This document shows, piece by piece, positions 14,831-27,500 of a DNA stretch of 64,000 nucleotides; position 1 is the first letter of the stretch, and each line of letters begins with the position of its first letter. This stretch comes from Streptomyces sp. NRRL F-5727 (lineage in GTDB: Bacteria; Actinomycetota; Actinomycetes; Streptomycetales; Streptomycetaceae). Position numbers and translations under genes: made by a program. The stretch covers positions 1 to 64,000 of the forward strand of contig NZ_JOGX01000030.1 in assembly GCF_000719555.1 (NCBI RefSeq), read 5' to 3'. A model generated the notes under the pieces. The model ran no database searches, had not been told where the DNA came from, and saw only the letters and a program-made list of their open reading frames with translations.

Positions 14831-16462
14831 TCAGCCCATGTGCGGGTAGCCGTACTCGGTCGGCGGGACCAGCGTCTCCTTGATGGCGCGGGTCAGCGTC
14901 CAGCGCATCAGGTTCTGCGGGGCACCGGCCTTGTCGTTGGTGCCGGAGGCGCGGCCGCCGCCGAAGGGCTGCTGGCCGACGACGGCGCCGGTCGACTTGT
15001 CGTTGATGTAGAAGTTGCCCGCGGCGAAGCGGAGCTTCTCCATCGTGTGCGCGGCGGCGGCGCGGTCGTTGGAGATGACCGCGCCGGTGAGGGCGTAGTC
15101 GGAGACCGACTCCATCTGGGTCAGCATCTCGTCGTACTTCTCGTCCTCGTACACGTACACGGCGAGGATCGGGCCGAAGTACTCGGCCTTGAAGACCTCG
15201 TTCTCCGGGTCGGTGCACTCGATGACGGTCGGACGGACGAAGTAGCCCTCCGAGTCGTCATAGGTGCCGCCGGCGACGATCGTGCAGCTCGGGTCGGAGG
15301 ACGCACGGTCGATCGCCGCCTTGTTCTTCGCGAACGAGCGGTCGTCGATGACGGCACCGATGAAGTTCGACAGGTCGGTGACGTCACCCATCTTGATGCC
15401 GTCGACCTCGGCCGCGAACTCCTCCTTGAAGCCGTCGTTCCAGATGGAGGCCGGGATGTACGCCCGCGAGGACGCGGAGCACTTCTGGCCCTGGAACTCG
15501 AAGGAGCCGCGGGTCAGCGCGGTCTTCAGGACGGCGCGGTCGGCGCTGGGGTGGGCGACGACGAAGTCCTTGCCGCCGGTCTCGCCGACGATCCGCGGGT
15601 AGGAGCGGTACTTCTCGATGTTGGTGCCGACCGTCTTCCACAGGTGCTGGAAGGTCCTGGTCGAGCCGGTGAAGTGGATGCCGGCCAGGTCGCGGTGGTT
15701 CAGGGCCACCTCGGAGACGGCGATGCCGTCGCCGGTCACCAGGTTGATGACGCCCTTCGGCAGGCCGGCCTCCTCCAGGAGCTCCATGAGGAGCACGGCG
15801 GAGTGGGTCTGCGTCGGGGACGGCTTCCAGACCACCACGTTGCCCATGAGGGCGGGGGCGGTGGGCAGGTTGCCCGCGATGGCCGTGAAGTTGAACGGCG
15901 TGATCGCGTAGACGAAGCCCTCCAGCGGGCGGTGGTCCAGTCGGTTCCACACGCCCGGGGAGTTGGCCGGCGGCTGCTCGGCGAGGATCTGGCGGGCGTA
16001 CGCCACGTTGAAGCGCCAGAAGTCGACGAGCTCGCACGGGGTGTCGATCTCGGCCTGCTGGGCGGTCTTCGACTGGCCGAGCATGGTGGAGGCGGCCAGC
16101 GTCTCGCGCCACGGGCCGGCCAGCAGCTCGGCGGCGCGCAGGATGATCGCGGCGCGGTCGTCGAAGGACATCGCGCGCCAGGCCGGGGCGGCGGCCAGGG
16201 CGGCGTCGATGGCGTCCTGGGCGTCCTGCTGCGTGGCGCCGCGGAAGGTGCCGATGACGGACTTGTGGTTGTGCGGCTGCACGACCTTGAACTCGTCGCC
16301 GCCGCCCATGCGCTTCACGCCGCCGATGGTCATCGGCAGCTCGCGCGGGTTGTCGGCCAGCTCCTTGAGCTTGGCCTCCAGCCGGGCGCGCTCGGGCGAA
16401 CCGGGGGCGTAGCCGTGCACCGGCTCGTTGACGGGAGCGGGGACCTGGGTCACAGCGTCCAT
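14831..16462 (-). CDS. pruA: 1-pyrroline-5-carboxylate dehydrogenase
   Basis: A 543-residue aldehyde dehydrogenase of the P5CDH type. It has the catalytic glutamate in IVGETGGKDFVVAHPSAD, the nucleophile cysteine in EFQGQKCSASSRAYIP, and NAD-binding IHFTGSTRTFQHLWKTVG. The C-terminal QQPFGGGRASGTNDKAGAP and NLMRWTLTRAIKETLVPP are typical of actinobacterial PruA. It oxidises glutamate semialdehyde to glutamate, the second step of proline breakdown. It follows the proline dehydrogenase gene by 36 bases with the same orientation and is presumably co-transcribed from the divergent put promoter region. Confidence 0.95.
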   Translation of the reverse strand: MDAVTQVPAPVNEPVHGYAPGSPERARLEAKLKELADNPRELPMTIGGVKRMGGGDEFKVVQPHNHKSVIGTFRGATQQDAQDAIDAALAAAPAWRAMSFDDRAAIILRAAELLAGPWRETLAASTMLGQSKTAQQAEIDTPCELVDFWRFNVAYARQILAEQPPANSPGVWNRLDHRPLEGFVYAITPFNFTAIAGNLPTAPALMGNVVVWKPSPTQTHSAVLLMELLEEAGLPKGVINLVTGDGIAVSEVALNHRDLAGIHFTGSTRTFQHLWKTVGTNIEKYRSYPRIVGETGGKDFVVAHPSADRAVLKTALTRGSFEFQGQKCSASSRAYIPASIWNDGFKEEFAAEVDGIKMGDVTDLSNFIGAVIDDRSFAKNKAAIDRASSDPSCTIVAGGTYDDSEGYFVRPTVIECTDPENEVFKAEYFGPILAVYVYEDEKYDEMLTQMESVSDYALTGAVISNDRAAAAHTMEKLRFAAGNFYINDKSTGAVVGQQPFGGGRASGTNDKAGAPQNLMRWTLTRAIKETLVPPTEYGYPHMG

Positions 16463-16498
16463 GAGGCTCTTGACTCCTTCAAAGAGGGGGAGGTGGGC

Positions 16499-17425
16499 TC
16501 AGCCCTTGGTCAGGATGGAGCGGACGAAGAAGAGCAGGTTGGCCGGCTTCTCCGCGAGACGGCGCATGAAGTAGCCGTACCAGTCGGTGCCGTAGGCCGT
16601 GTAGACGCGCATGCGGTGGCCCTCGGCGGCGAGGCGGTTCTGCTCCTCGGAGCGGATGCCGTACAGCATCTGGAACTCGTACTCGTCCAGCTTGCGCCCC
16701 GCGCGGCGGGCCAGCTCCTGGCCGATGGAGATCAGCCGCGGGTCGTGCGAGCCGATCATCGGGTAGCCCTCGCCGTCCATCAGGATCTTCATGATCCGGA
16801 CGTACGCCTTGTCGATCTCGGGCTTGTCCTGGATGGCGACCTCGGCGGGCTCCTTGTAGGCGCCCTTCACGATCCGGACGCGGGAGCCGTTGGCGGCGAG
16901 GCGGCGGGCGTCCTCCTCGGTGCGGAAGAGGTACGCCTGGATGACGCAGCCGGTCTGCGGGAAGTCCTTCCGCAGCTCCTCGTGGATGGCGAACATCGAG
17001 TCGAGGGTGGTGTGGTCCTCGGCGTCCAGGGTGACCGTGGTGCCGATCTCGGCGGCGGCCTCGACGACCGGGCGCACGTTGGCGAGCGCCAGCTCGTGCC
17101 CGTTCTCCAGGGACTGGCCGAACATCGACAGCTTGACGGACATCTCGGCGCGCTCGCCGAGGCCCAGCTCCTTGAGGCGGCCGATCAGCTCCAGGTAGGC
17201 GTCACGGGCGGCGTAGGACTGCTCGACCGTGGTGATGTCCTCGCCGACGACGTCGAGGGTGACCTCCAGGCCGCGGTCGGTCAGGTCCCGGACGATCGGG
17301 ACGACGTCGTCCACGACCTCACCGGCGATGAAGCGCGCCACGACCTGCTTGGTCCCGGGCGCGGCCGACACGAGACGGCGCATCTTGTCGCTGCGCGACG
17401 CGGCGAGGATCACGGGACCCAGCAC
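16499..17425 (-). CDS. Proline dehydrogenase (monofunctional)
   Basis: A 308-residue FAD-dependent (beta-alpha)8 barrel. Key segments: VTLDAEDHTTLDSMF, VIQAYLFRTEEDARRL, RIVKGAYKEP, MIGSHDPRLI, and YEFQMLYGIRSEEQNRLAAEGHRMRVYTAYGTDWYGYFMRRLAE in outline, which hold the flavin and proline-binding Arg pair. It oxidises proline to 1-pyrroline-5-carboxylate. In many bacteria this is fused to P5CDH as PutA; here the two are separate adjacent genes. GTG 17425 was chosen for the GGAGG site six bases upstream. It is divergent from a PucR regulator across 194 bases. Confidence 0.93.
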   Translation of the reverse strand: MLGPVILAASRSDKMRRLVSAAPGTKQVVARFIAGEVVDDVVPIVRDLTDRGLEVTLDVVGEDITTVEQSYAARDAYLELIGRLKELGLGERAEMSVKLSMFGQSLENGHELALANVRPVVEAAAEIGTTVTLDAEDHTTLDSMFAIHEELRKDFPQTGCVIQAYLFRTEEDARRLAANGSRVRIVKGAYKEPAEVAIQDKPEIDKAYVRIMKILMDGEGYPMIGSHDPRLISIGQELARRAGRKLDEYEFQMLYGIRSEEQNRLAAEGHRMRVYTAYGTDWYGYFMRRLAEKPANLLFFVRSILTKG

Positions 17426-17572
17426 GGGGCACCTCCAGAGGGGCGAGGAAGAACAGGGCTGTTACCGGTCGTAGGGGTACGAACCGGGAACAGCACGGGT
17501 AACCACCGTGAAACCTAAGGATCGCTCCGATCCTGCGCCATCTACAGCTGTCACGCATCCGTGAGCACGGCC

Positions 17573-17588
17573 TCAGACATCTGTCTGA
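17573..17588. promoter_or_regulatory. Perfect palindrome at the PucR promoter, candidate put operator
   Basis: TCAGACA-TC-TGTCTGA is a perfect 16-base palindrome. Its right arm overlaps CTGAAG at 17585-17590, the best -35 candidate, which is 17 bases from GAGAAT (17608-17613), the best -10. The pucR GTG follows that -10 by six bases. The site is placed for autoregulation of pucR and control of the divergent proline genes. Confidence 0.6.
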
Positions 17589-17619
17589 AGCGGCCGGCCG
17601 GCGGTGCGAGAATGGGCCC

Positions 17620-18843
17620 GTGAAGGGCGATTACCAGGAGCTGGTGGACGAGATCTCGGCGCTGCTCGGCGCCCCGGCGACCCTGGAGAACCGCGATTTC
17701 GGGCTGATCGCCTTCGGGGCCCACGACAGCGACGACGACAGCGCCATGGACCCGGTCCGCACCCGCTCGATCCTGACCCGGAAGTCCACCCCGGCGGTCC
17801 GCGCCTGGTTCGAGGGCTTCGGCATCACCCGGGCCACCGGCCCCGTCCGCATCCCGGCCGCGCCGGACGCGGGCGTCTTCCGCGATCGGATCTGCCTCCC
17901 GGTACGCCATCGGGGTGTCGTCCTCGGGTACGTCTGGCTGCTCGACGCCGAGCCGGGCCCCTCGCACGACCAGCTGACGGCCGCGATGGACGTCGCCGCC
18001 CGGATCGGCGAGCTGCTCGCCGACGAGGAGCGAGCCGGCTCCGACCTCTCCCGCGAGCTGCGGGCCGTCCTCGCAGCGGAGCGCGGCTGGCAGTACGACA
18101 TGGCCGTCGCCGCCCTCCGCACCGCCCTGGGCCCGGACGCCGAGGGCCTGCACGCCCTGGTCTGCATCGCCCCCTGGAGCGGCGAGGACTCCCCCTCCCC
18201 CCGTACAATCCCCGGCGCCGCGGCCCTCTGCGCCCTCCCCTGGCAGGGCCCGGCCGGCCCGTACGCCACCGCCCCGGCCCGCGCCGGCGGCGACCCGGAC
18301 ACGGTCTCCGACGGCGGATACGCCCCCGGGCCCGGCCCGCAGCGGGCGCTCGCCGTCCTGGTGCGACTGCGGTCGGCCGACAACCTCTCCCCCGCGACCA
18401 CCGCCGCCGGGCGGCTGCGCGGCACGGCCGGCCCGGCGGCCGTCGCCGGGGTCGCCGCGCCCCGGCGGGGCCTCGCGGAGCTCGACCTCAGCTGGCGCGA
18501 GGCGACCGCCGCCGCCCGCACCGCGCACGCCCAGCCCCGGCTCGGCCCGCTCGCCCACTGGTCGGAGCTGGGCGCGTACCGGCTGCTCACCGCCCTCCCG
18601 CAGGCCGAGCCCGATCCGGCGGTACGGGCGCTGCTCGCCCCCGCGCACGCCGAACTGGCCCGCACGGCCGAGGTGTTCCTCGACCACGCGGGCCAGGCGG
18701 GCCGGACGGCGGCGGCGCTCGGCATCCACCGGCAGACCCTCTACTACCGGCTCTCCCGGGTCGAGCAGCTCACCGGCCTGGACCTGGACGCCGGCGAGGA
18801 CCGCCTGCTGCTGCACATGGCCCTCAAGACCGCCCGGCTCTGA
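17620..18843 (+). CDS. PucR-family regulator, probably of proline catabolism
   Basis: A 407-residue protein. The N-terminal part (about 1-120) resembles the GAF/purine-catabolism sensory region of PucR proteins. The C-terminal 60 residues are a Fis-like PucR helix-turn-helix, [39 protein letters not shown] in outline. PucR proteins usually activate catabolic genes. Its divergent position beside proline dehydrogenase and pruA suggests it senses proline or a product. The GTG start has no ribosome site but has GAGAAT ending seven bases upstream, so a leaderless message is likely. A hairpin at 18884-18925 separates it from convergent serA. Confidence 0.88.
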   Translation: MKGDYQELVDEISALLGAPATLENRDFGLIAFGAHDSDDDSAMDPVRTRSILTRKSTPAVRAWFEGFGITRATGPVRIPAAPDAGVFRDRICLPVRHRGVVLGYVWLLDAEPGPSHDQLTAAMDVAARIGELLADEERAGSDLSRELRAVLAAERGWQYDMAVAALRTALGPDAEGLHALVCIAPWSGEDSPSPRTIPGAAALCALPWQGPAGPYATAPARAGGDPDTVSDGGYAPGPGPQRALAVLVRLRSADNLSPATTAAGRLRGTAGPAAVAGVAAPRRGLAELDLSWREATAAARTAHAQPRLGPLAHWSELGAYRLLTALPQAEPDPAVRALLAPAHAELARTAEVFLDHAGQAGRTAAALGIHRQTLYYRLSRVEQLTGLDLDAGEDRLLLHMALKTARL

Positions 18844-18883
18844 CACCCCCGGAAGAGGCGCCGGGAAAGACCCCGGAAAAGCA

Positions 18884-18925
18884 CCGCACCCGGCCGTCGG
18901 ACGGATGTCCGACGACCGGGTGCGG
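18884..18925. terminator. Bidirectional terminator between pucR and serA
   Basis: ccgcacccgg-ccgtcgga pairs with tccgac-gaccgggtgcgg around a short loop. It lies between convergent stops at 18843 and 18941 and can serve both. Confidence 0.75.
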
Positions 18926-18940
18926 GTGGTTCGGCGGGGC

Positions 18941-20530
18941 TCAGACCAGGTTGACCGAGCGGGCCGAGGTGGCGCCGATCTCCGTGGCGATCTCCGCGAT
19001 GACGGCCGCCGGGACGGTGTCGTCGACGGTGAGCACGACGAGCGCCTCGCCGCCCTCCTCGGTACGGGAGACCTGCATGCCCGCGATGTTCAGACCGGCC
19101 TCGCCGAGGATCCGGCCGACGGTGCCGACGACACCGGGACGGTCCTCGTAGCGCAGCACCACCATGTGGTCGGCGAGCGCGAGGTCCACGTCGTAGTCGC
19201 CGACGGCGACGATCTTCTGGAGGTGCTTGGGGCCGGCCAGGGTGCCGGAGACGGCGACCTCCTCGCCGCTGGAGAGGGTGCCGCGCACGGTGACCATGTT
19301 GCGGTGGTCGGGCGACTCGGAGCTGGTGGTGAGGCGGACCTCGACCCCGCGCTCCTGCGCGAACAGCGGCGCGTTCACGTACGACACGGTCTCGTCGACG
19401 ACGTCCTCGAACACGCCCTTGAGCGCGGAGAGTTCGAGCACCTTGACGTCGTGCTGGGTGATCTCGCCGTACACCTCGACGTCGAGGCGGGCCGCGACCT
19501 CGCCCGCGAGGGCGGTGAAGATGCGGCCGAGCTTCTCGGCGAGCGGCAGACCCGGCTTCACGTCCTCGGCGATGACGCCGCCCTGGACGTTGACCGCGTC
19601 CGGGACCAGCTCGCCGGCGAGCGCGAGGCGCACCGACCTGGCGACGGCGATGCCGGCCTTCTCCTGGGCCTCGTCGGTGGAGGCGCCGAGGTGCGGGGTG
19701 CAGACGACCTGGTCGAGCTCGAAGAGCGGGGAGTCCGTGCAGGGCTCCTTCGCGTACACGTCGAGGCCGGCGCCGGCGACCCGGCCCTCCTTGAGGGCCG
19801 AGTACAGCGCGGCCTCGTCGACGATCCCGCCACGGGCGGCGTTGACGATGCGGACGCTCGGCTTGACCTTGTGCAGCGCCTCGTCACCGATGAGACCGAC
19901 GGTCTCGGGGGTCTTCGGCAGGTGGACGGTGATGAAGTCGGCGACCTCCAGGAGCTCGTCCAGGGCCAGCAGCTTCACCCCCATCTGGGCGGCGCGGGCC
20001 GGCTGCACGTAGGGGTCGTACGCGACGATCTTCATGCCGAAGGCGGACATGCGCTGGGCGACCAGGACGCCGATGCGGCCGAGGCCGACGACGCCGAGGG
20101 TCTTCTCGCTGAGCTCGACGCCGGTGTACTTGGAGCGCTTCCACTCGCCGTTCTTCAGCGCGGTGTTGGCCTGCGGGATGTTGCGCGCGGTGGCGACGAG
20201 CAGACCGCACGCGAGCTCGGCGGCGGTGACGATGTTGGAGGTCGGGGCGTTCACGACCATCACGCCGGCCTTGGTGGCGGCGGAGACGTCCACGTTGTCC
20301 AGGCCGACGCCGGCGCGGGCGACGACCCGCAGCTTCTTGGCGGCGGCGATGGCCTCCGCGTCGACCTTGGTGGCCGAGCGGACGAGGATGGCGTCGACGT
20401 CGGCGATCGCGGGGAGCAGCTCGGCGCGGTCGGCGCCGTCGCAGTGCCGGATCTCGAAGTCCGGGCCCAGGGCGTCGACGGTGGCGGGCGACAGCTCTTC
20501 AGCGATGAGTACGACAGGTTTCGAGCTCAC
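18941..20530 (-). CDS. serA: D-3-phosphoglycerate dehydrogenase
   Basis: A 529-residue long-form SerA: a catalytic and NAD-binding part (about 1-310: VVGLGRIGVLVAQRM, NAARGGIVDEAALY with the catalytic Arg, PHLGAST with the catalytic His), an intervening domain (about 310-455), and a C-terminal ACT domain (MVVLRYEDRPGVVGTVGRILGEAGLNIAGMQVSR in outline) expected to bind serine. It makes 3-phosphohydroxypyruvate, the first step of serine synthesis. GTG 20530 has GAGGA five bases upstream. It is separated from ilvC by a very strong hairpin and has its own promoter with a palindrome (20643-20663). Confidence 0.95.
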   Translation of the reverse strand: MSSKPVVLIAEELSPATVDALGPDFEIRHCDGADRAELLPAIADVDAILVRSATKVDAEAIAAAKKLRVVARAGVGLDNVDVSAATKAGVMVVNAPTSNIVTAAELACGLLVATARNIPQANTALKNGEWKRSKYTGVELSEKTLGVVGLGRIGVLVAQRMSAFGMKIVAYDPYVQPARAAQMGVKLLALDELLEVADFITVHLPKTPETVGLIGDEALHKVKPSVRIVNAARGGIVDEAALYSALKEGRVAGAGLDVYAKEPCTDSPLFELDQVVCTPHLGASTDEAQEKAGIAVARSVRLALAGELVPDAVNVQGGVIAEDVKPGLPLAEKLGRIFTALAGEVAARLDVEVYGEITQHDVKVLELSALKGVFEDVVDETVSYVNAPLFAQERGVEVRLTTSSESPDHRNMVTVRGTLSSGEEVAVSGTLAGPKHLQKIVAVGDYDVDLALADHMVVLRYEDRPGVVGTVGRILGEAGLNIAGMQVSRTEEGGEALVVLTVDDTVPAAVIAEIATEIGATSARSVNLV

Positions 20531-20642
20531 GTGAGTCCTCACAGAGGCAGTGCGGACGGCCGTCCCGACGGCCGCAGGCGGTGGAGGGGGCTTGCCGCGT
20601 GAAAGCGCACGACGCTGTGGGCCAGACGCGATGTTGTTGAGC

Positions 20643-20663
20643 AGTGTAGTGCCGCATCGGCAC
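20643..20663 (-). promoter_or_regulatory. serA promoter -10 with adjacent palindrome
   Basis: On the minus strand TACACT (20648-20643) is a good -10 box. Directly upstream, in the spacer, is GTGCCG-CAT-CGGCAC (20649-20663), a perfect palindrome. A larger inverted pair, GCGCACGACG (20605-20614) and CGTCGTGCGC (20665-20674), brackets the whole promoter. A repressor bound in the spacer would block RNA polymerase. Confidence 0.5.
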
Positions 20664-20723
20664 ACGTCGTGCGCCTCGTTGGAAGGATCACCCGTCCGTG
20701 GTTGGACGGGGTGTCCAAGGATG

Positions 20724-20760
20724 CGGCACGGGGCCGGACAAGGTGTCCGGCCCCGTGCCG
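20724..20760 (-). terminator. Strong terminator after ilvC
   Basis: cggcacggggccggaca (20724-20740) and tgtccggccccgtgccg (20744-20760) form a perfect 17-bp stem with a 3-base loop, six bases after the ilvC stop. It should end the ilvBNC transcript before serA. Confidence 0.85.
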
Positions 20761-20766
20761 AGAGGC

Positions 20767-24310
<3,544 letters not shown>

Positions 24311-24398
24311 CAGCATCTCTTCTCGAAGCAGAGGGTTTTTTGCGAGGTGTTTTACGGGGTTTTGCATCGACTTCGGGGAGAACCAGTGCAACAAAAAA

Positions 24399-24426
24399 CC
24401 CCTCGTGCCGGAAGGCAAGCGAGGGG
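24399..24426 (-). terminator. ilvB attenuator terminator
   Basis: On the minus strand CCCCTCG...CGAGGGG with an inner GCC/GGC pair forms a hairpin followed directly by TTTTTTGTT (24398-24390). It lies 42 bases after the stop of the ilvB leader peptide and 89 bases before ilvB. This is the terminator of a ribosome-controlled attenuator. Confidence 0.85.
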
Positions 24427-24468
24427 AGCGCGTCGGGTGGTTCTCAGCGGGCCTGATGGGGCCCGGCC

Positions 24469-24510
24469 TCAGCCGACGCGCTGTCCAAGTACGAGAATTC
24501 GGGTGCGCAT
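24469..24510 (-). CDS. ilvB leader peptide [13 protein letters not shown]
   Basis: A 13-residue frame, [13 protein letters not shown], with one Ile, two Leu and two Val codons, starts at ATG 24510 behind a GGAGGG site. This peptide type is a known conserved leader ahead of branched-chain synthesis genes in Streptomyces. Ribosome stalling at the branched-chain codons when charged tRNA is scarce should prevent the terminator at 24399-24426 and switch on ilvBNC. Confidence 0.9.
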   Translation of the reverse strand: MRTRILVLGQRVG

Positions 24511-24541
24511 GGCACTGACCCTCCCTCTCGGGCCTCGCCAC

Positions 24542-24547
24542 TGTCAA
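24542..24547 (-). promoter_or_regulatory. Candidate -35 of the ilvB leader promoter
   Basis: TTGACA, a perfect -35 hexamer, stands 31 bases upstream of the leader peptide ATG on the minus strand. A weak -10, GAGGGT, follows after 18 bases; that promoter would start almost at the leader ATG. If the GGAGGG before the ATG is used as a ribosome site the real start must be further upstream. Confidence 0.4.
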
Positions 24548-24568
24548 GTGGGTGGGACACGCGTCTCA

Positions 24569-27500
24569 TCATGTGAGCGGATCGGGGGACGGTTTCCGCC
24601 GCGCGTCCGGTCCCGTCCCGGCCGGAACGGAGACGGCGCCGGGCAGCGGATAGTCGCCCCGGACGAGGGCCCGGCGGAGCCGGTACTCGTCGAGCGGGCC
24701 CGCGAAGGCCATGCCCTGCGCGTGCCGGCAGCCCATGGCCCGCAGGGCGAGCACCTGCTCGGGGACGTCGACGCCCTCGGCGACGGTCTGCATGCCCAGC
24801 TCCCCGGCGATGCGGAGCACCCCGCTGGTGATCTTGCGGAGCCGGGCCGATTCGACCACGCCTTCGACGAGCGCTCTGTCCAGTTTCAGTATGTCGACCG
24901 GGAGGCGCCTGAGCGCGTGAACGGCGACATGTCCGCTGCCGAATCCGTCGAGCGCGATCCGCACGCCGAGCCGGCGCAGCGAGACCAGCCGCTGCTCCAG
25001 CTCGTCCAGGGGGATCCGGTGGTCGGTGTCGGCCAGCTCGATGACGAGCGAACCGGAGGGCAGCCCGTGCCGGGCCAGCAGGGCCTCGACGGAGCCGAGC
25101 GGGACCGAGCGGTCGAGGAGGCGGTGGGCCGCGAGCCGGATGGCCACCGGGGTGCGGTGGCCGCTGCCGGCCCGCTCGGCGGCCTGCTCGACCGCCTCCT
25201 CCAGGAGCCAGCGGCCCAGCTCGGCGGTGCGCTCGCCGTCGTCGGTGACCCGCAGGTACTCCGCGGGGGTGAAGAGGATGCCCTGGGCGGAGCGCCAGCG
25301 GGCCTGCGCGCTGACGGCGGAGATCCGGCCGGTGGCGAGGTCCACGACGGGCTGGTGGAGCAGGGCGAACTCGCCGTCGTGGAGCGCGCTGCGCAGCCGG
25401 GCGGCGAGTTCGGTGCGCCGGACGACCTCGGCCTGCACCTGGGGCCCGTACAGCTCGACCCGGTCCTTGCCGCCCGCCTTGGCCCGGTACATGGCGAGGT
25501 CCGCGTTGCGCAGCAGGTCGCCGGCGCCGATGCCGGGCTCGGCGAAGGCGACGCCGATGGAGGCGGCGACCCGGACCTCGGTGCCCCCGTCGACGCGGTA
25601 GGGGCGGGAGAGGGTGAGCCGGAGCCGGTCGGCGATCTCCTGGACCTGGGTCTCCCGGGCGGCCCGGTCGCGCTGGCCGTCGCCGAGGATGAGGGCGGCG
25701 AACTCGTCGCCGCCGAGCCGGGCGGCGGTGTCCCCGGCCCGTACGGCCTCCTGGAGGCGGCGGGCGGCCTGGATCAGCAGGTCGTCGCCTGCCTGGTGGC
25801 CGAGCCGGTCGTTGACCGCCTTGAAGCCGTCGAGGTCGATGAAGAGCACGGCGGTGCCGGGGTCGGAGGAGCGGCGGCCGCCGAGGGCCTGCCCGACGCG
25901 GCGGGTGAAGAGCGCGCGGTTGGGCAGGTCGGTGAGCGGGTCGTGCTCGGCGTTGTGCTGCAACTGGGCCTGGAGCCGGACCCGTTCGGTGACGTCGCGG
26001 CTGTTGAAGATCAGGCCGCCCTGGTGCCGGTTGACGGTGGACTCGACGTTGAGCCAGTCCCCGCCGCCGGAGCGGAAGCGGCACTCGATCCGGGTGGTGG
26101 GCTCCTCGGCGGGTGAGGCGGCGAGGAAGCGGCGCACCTCGTGGACGACGGCGCCGAGGTCCTCGGGGTGGATGAGCGCGGCCAGTTCGGTGCCGATCAG
26201 CTCGTCGGCGTCGCGCCCGTAGACCCCGCTGGCGGCGGGGCTGACGTACCGCAGCACGCCGCTGGGCGCGGCGATCATGATGACGTCGCTGGAGCCCTGC
26301 ACGAGCGACCTGAAGTGGTTCTCCTTCTGGGCCAGTTCGTGGGTGAGGGCGATGTTGTCGATGAGCATGATGCCCTGGCGGACGACGAGGGCGAGGACGA
26401 CGGCGCAGCCGGTGAGGACGACGACCCGGTCGATCCGGCGGCCCTCGACCACGTTGTACAGGATGCCGAGGGTGCAGACCGCGGCGGCGAGGTACGGGGT
26501 GAGGGCGGCGAGCGACCCGGCGATGGGCCTGCTGGGCAGTCCGGGGCCGCGGACGGCGGAGGTCTCCGGCGGCCGGCGGACGCCCCACGGGGCGTAGGCG
26601 AGCAGCAGCGAGCCGGCGAACCAGCCGGCGTCGAGCAGCTGGCCGGAGACGTAGTTGGCGCGCAGCAGCGGCGAGGTGAAGAGGGCGTCGCAGAGCACGG
26701 TGAGGGCGAGGGCGGCGATCGCGGTGTTGACCGCCGAGCGGTTCCCGTGGGAGCGACGGAAGTGGAGCGCGAGGACCATGCTGACGAGCACGATGTCGAG
26801 GAGCGGGTACGCCAGCGACAGCGCGGCCTGGGCCACCGACTCGCCCTGGAAGTGGGCGGTGTGGGCGAGGGCGAGGCTCCAGGAGAGGGTCAGCAGGGAG
26901 CCGGCGATGAGCCAGGCGTCGAGACCGAGGCACACCCAGCCGGCCCGGGTGACGGGCTTCTTGGCCAGGACGAGGAGTCCGACGATGGCGGGCGGGGCGA
27001 AGAGTAAGAAGAACAGGTCGGCGACGGAGGACTCGGGGACCTCCAGGCCGCGCACGACCTCGTACCAGCCCCAGACGGCGTTTCCGGCACCTGCCATGAA
27101 GGACGAGAAGGCGAAGAGGAGCCAGGCGGGGCGGGTGCCGCCGCGCTCGGTCCTGGCGTAGAGGAAGCAGGAGACGGCGGCGGTGAAGGCCGCGGCGCTC
27201 AGCCCGAAGTCGCCCATGAACAGGGCGAGTCGGGGGGAGCCCCAGCCGAGGGCGGCGCCGGTGGTGTAGCCGGCGCAGACCAGGCCGAGGGCGATCTGGG
27301 CGAGGAGCGAGCCGGCCCAGGAGGGCGGCCGCTCCGGTCCGGGCGCGGTCCGCTCGGGTCCGGGCAGGCCGGGTCCGGCGGGGGCGGGCACGCGCCGCAT
27401 CAGGGCGGTCGCGCCGGTGCCGGTCACCGCGTCCTCCCGCCCCTCGTCGTGCCCGAAGCCGCCCGCCTCCCCGTCCGTCCCGCCGAAGGCGTGCGGGTTC

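Noticed and set aside
14750..17518. A 922-codon plus-strand open frame across pruA and proline dehydrogenase
   Set aside because: Antisense shadow; both real genes have full catalytic motifs on the minus strand.
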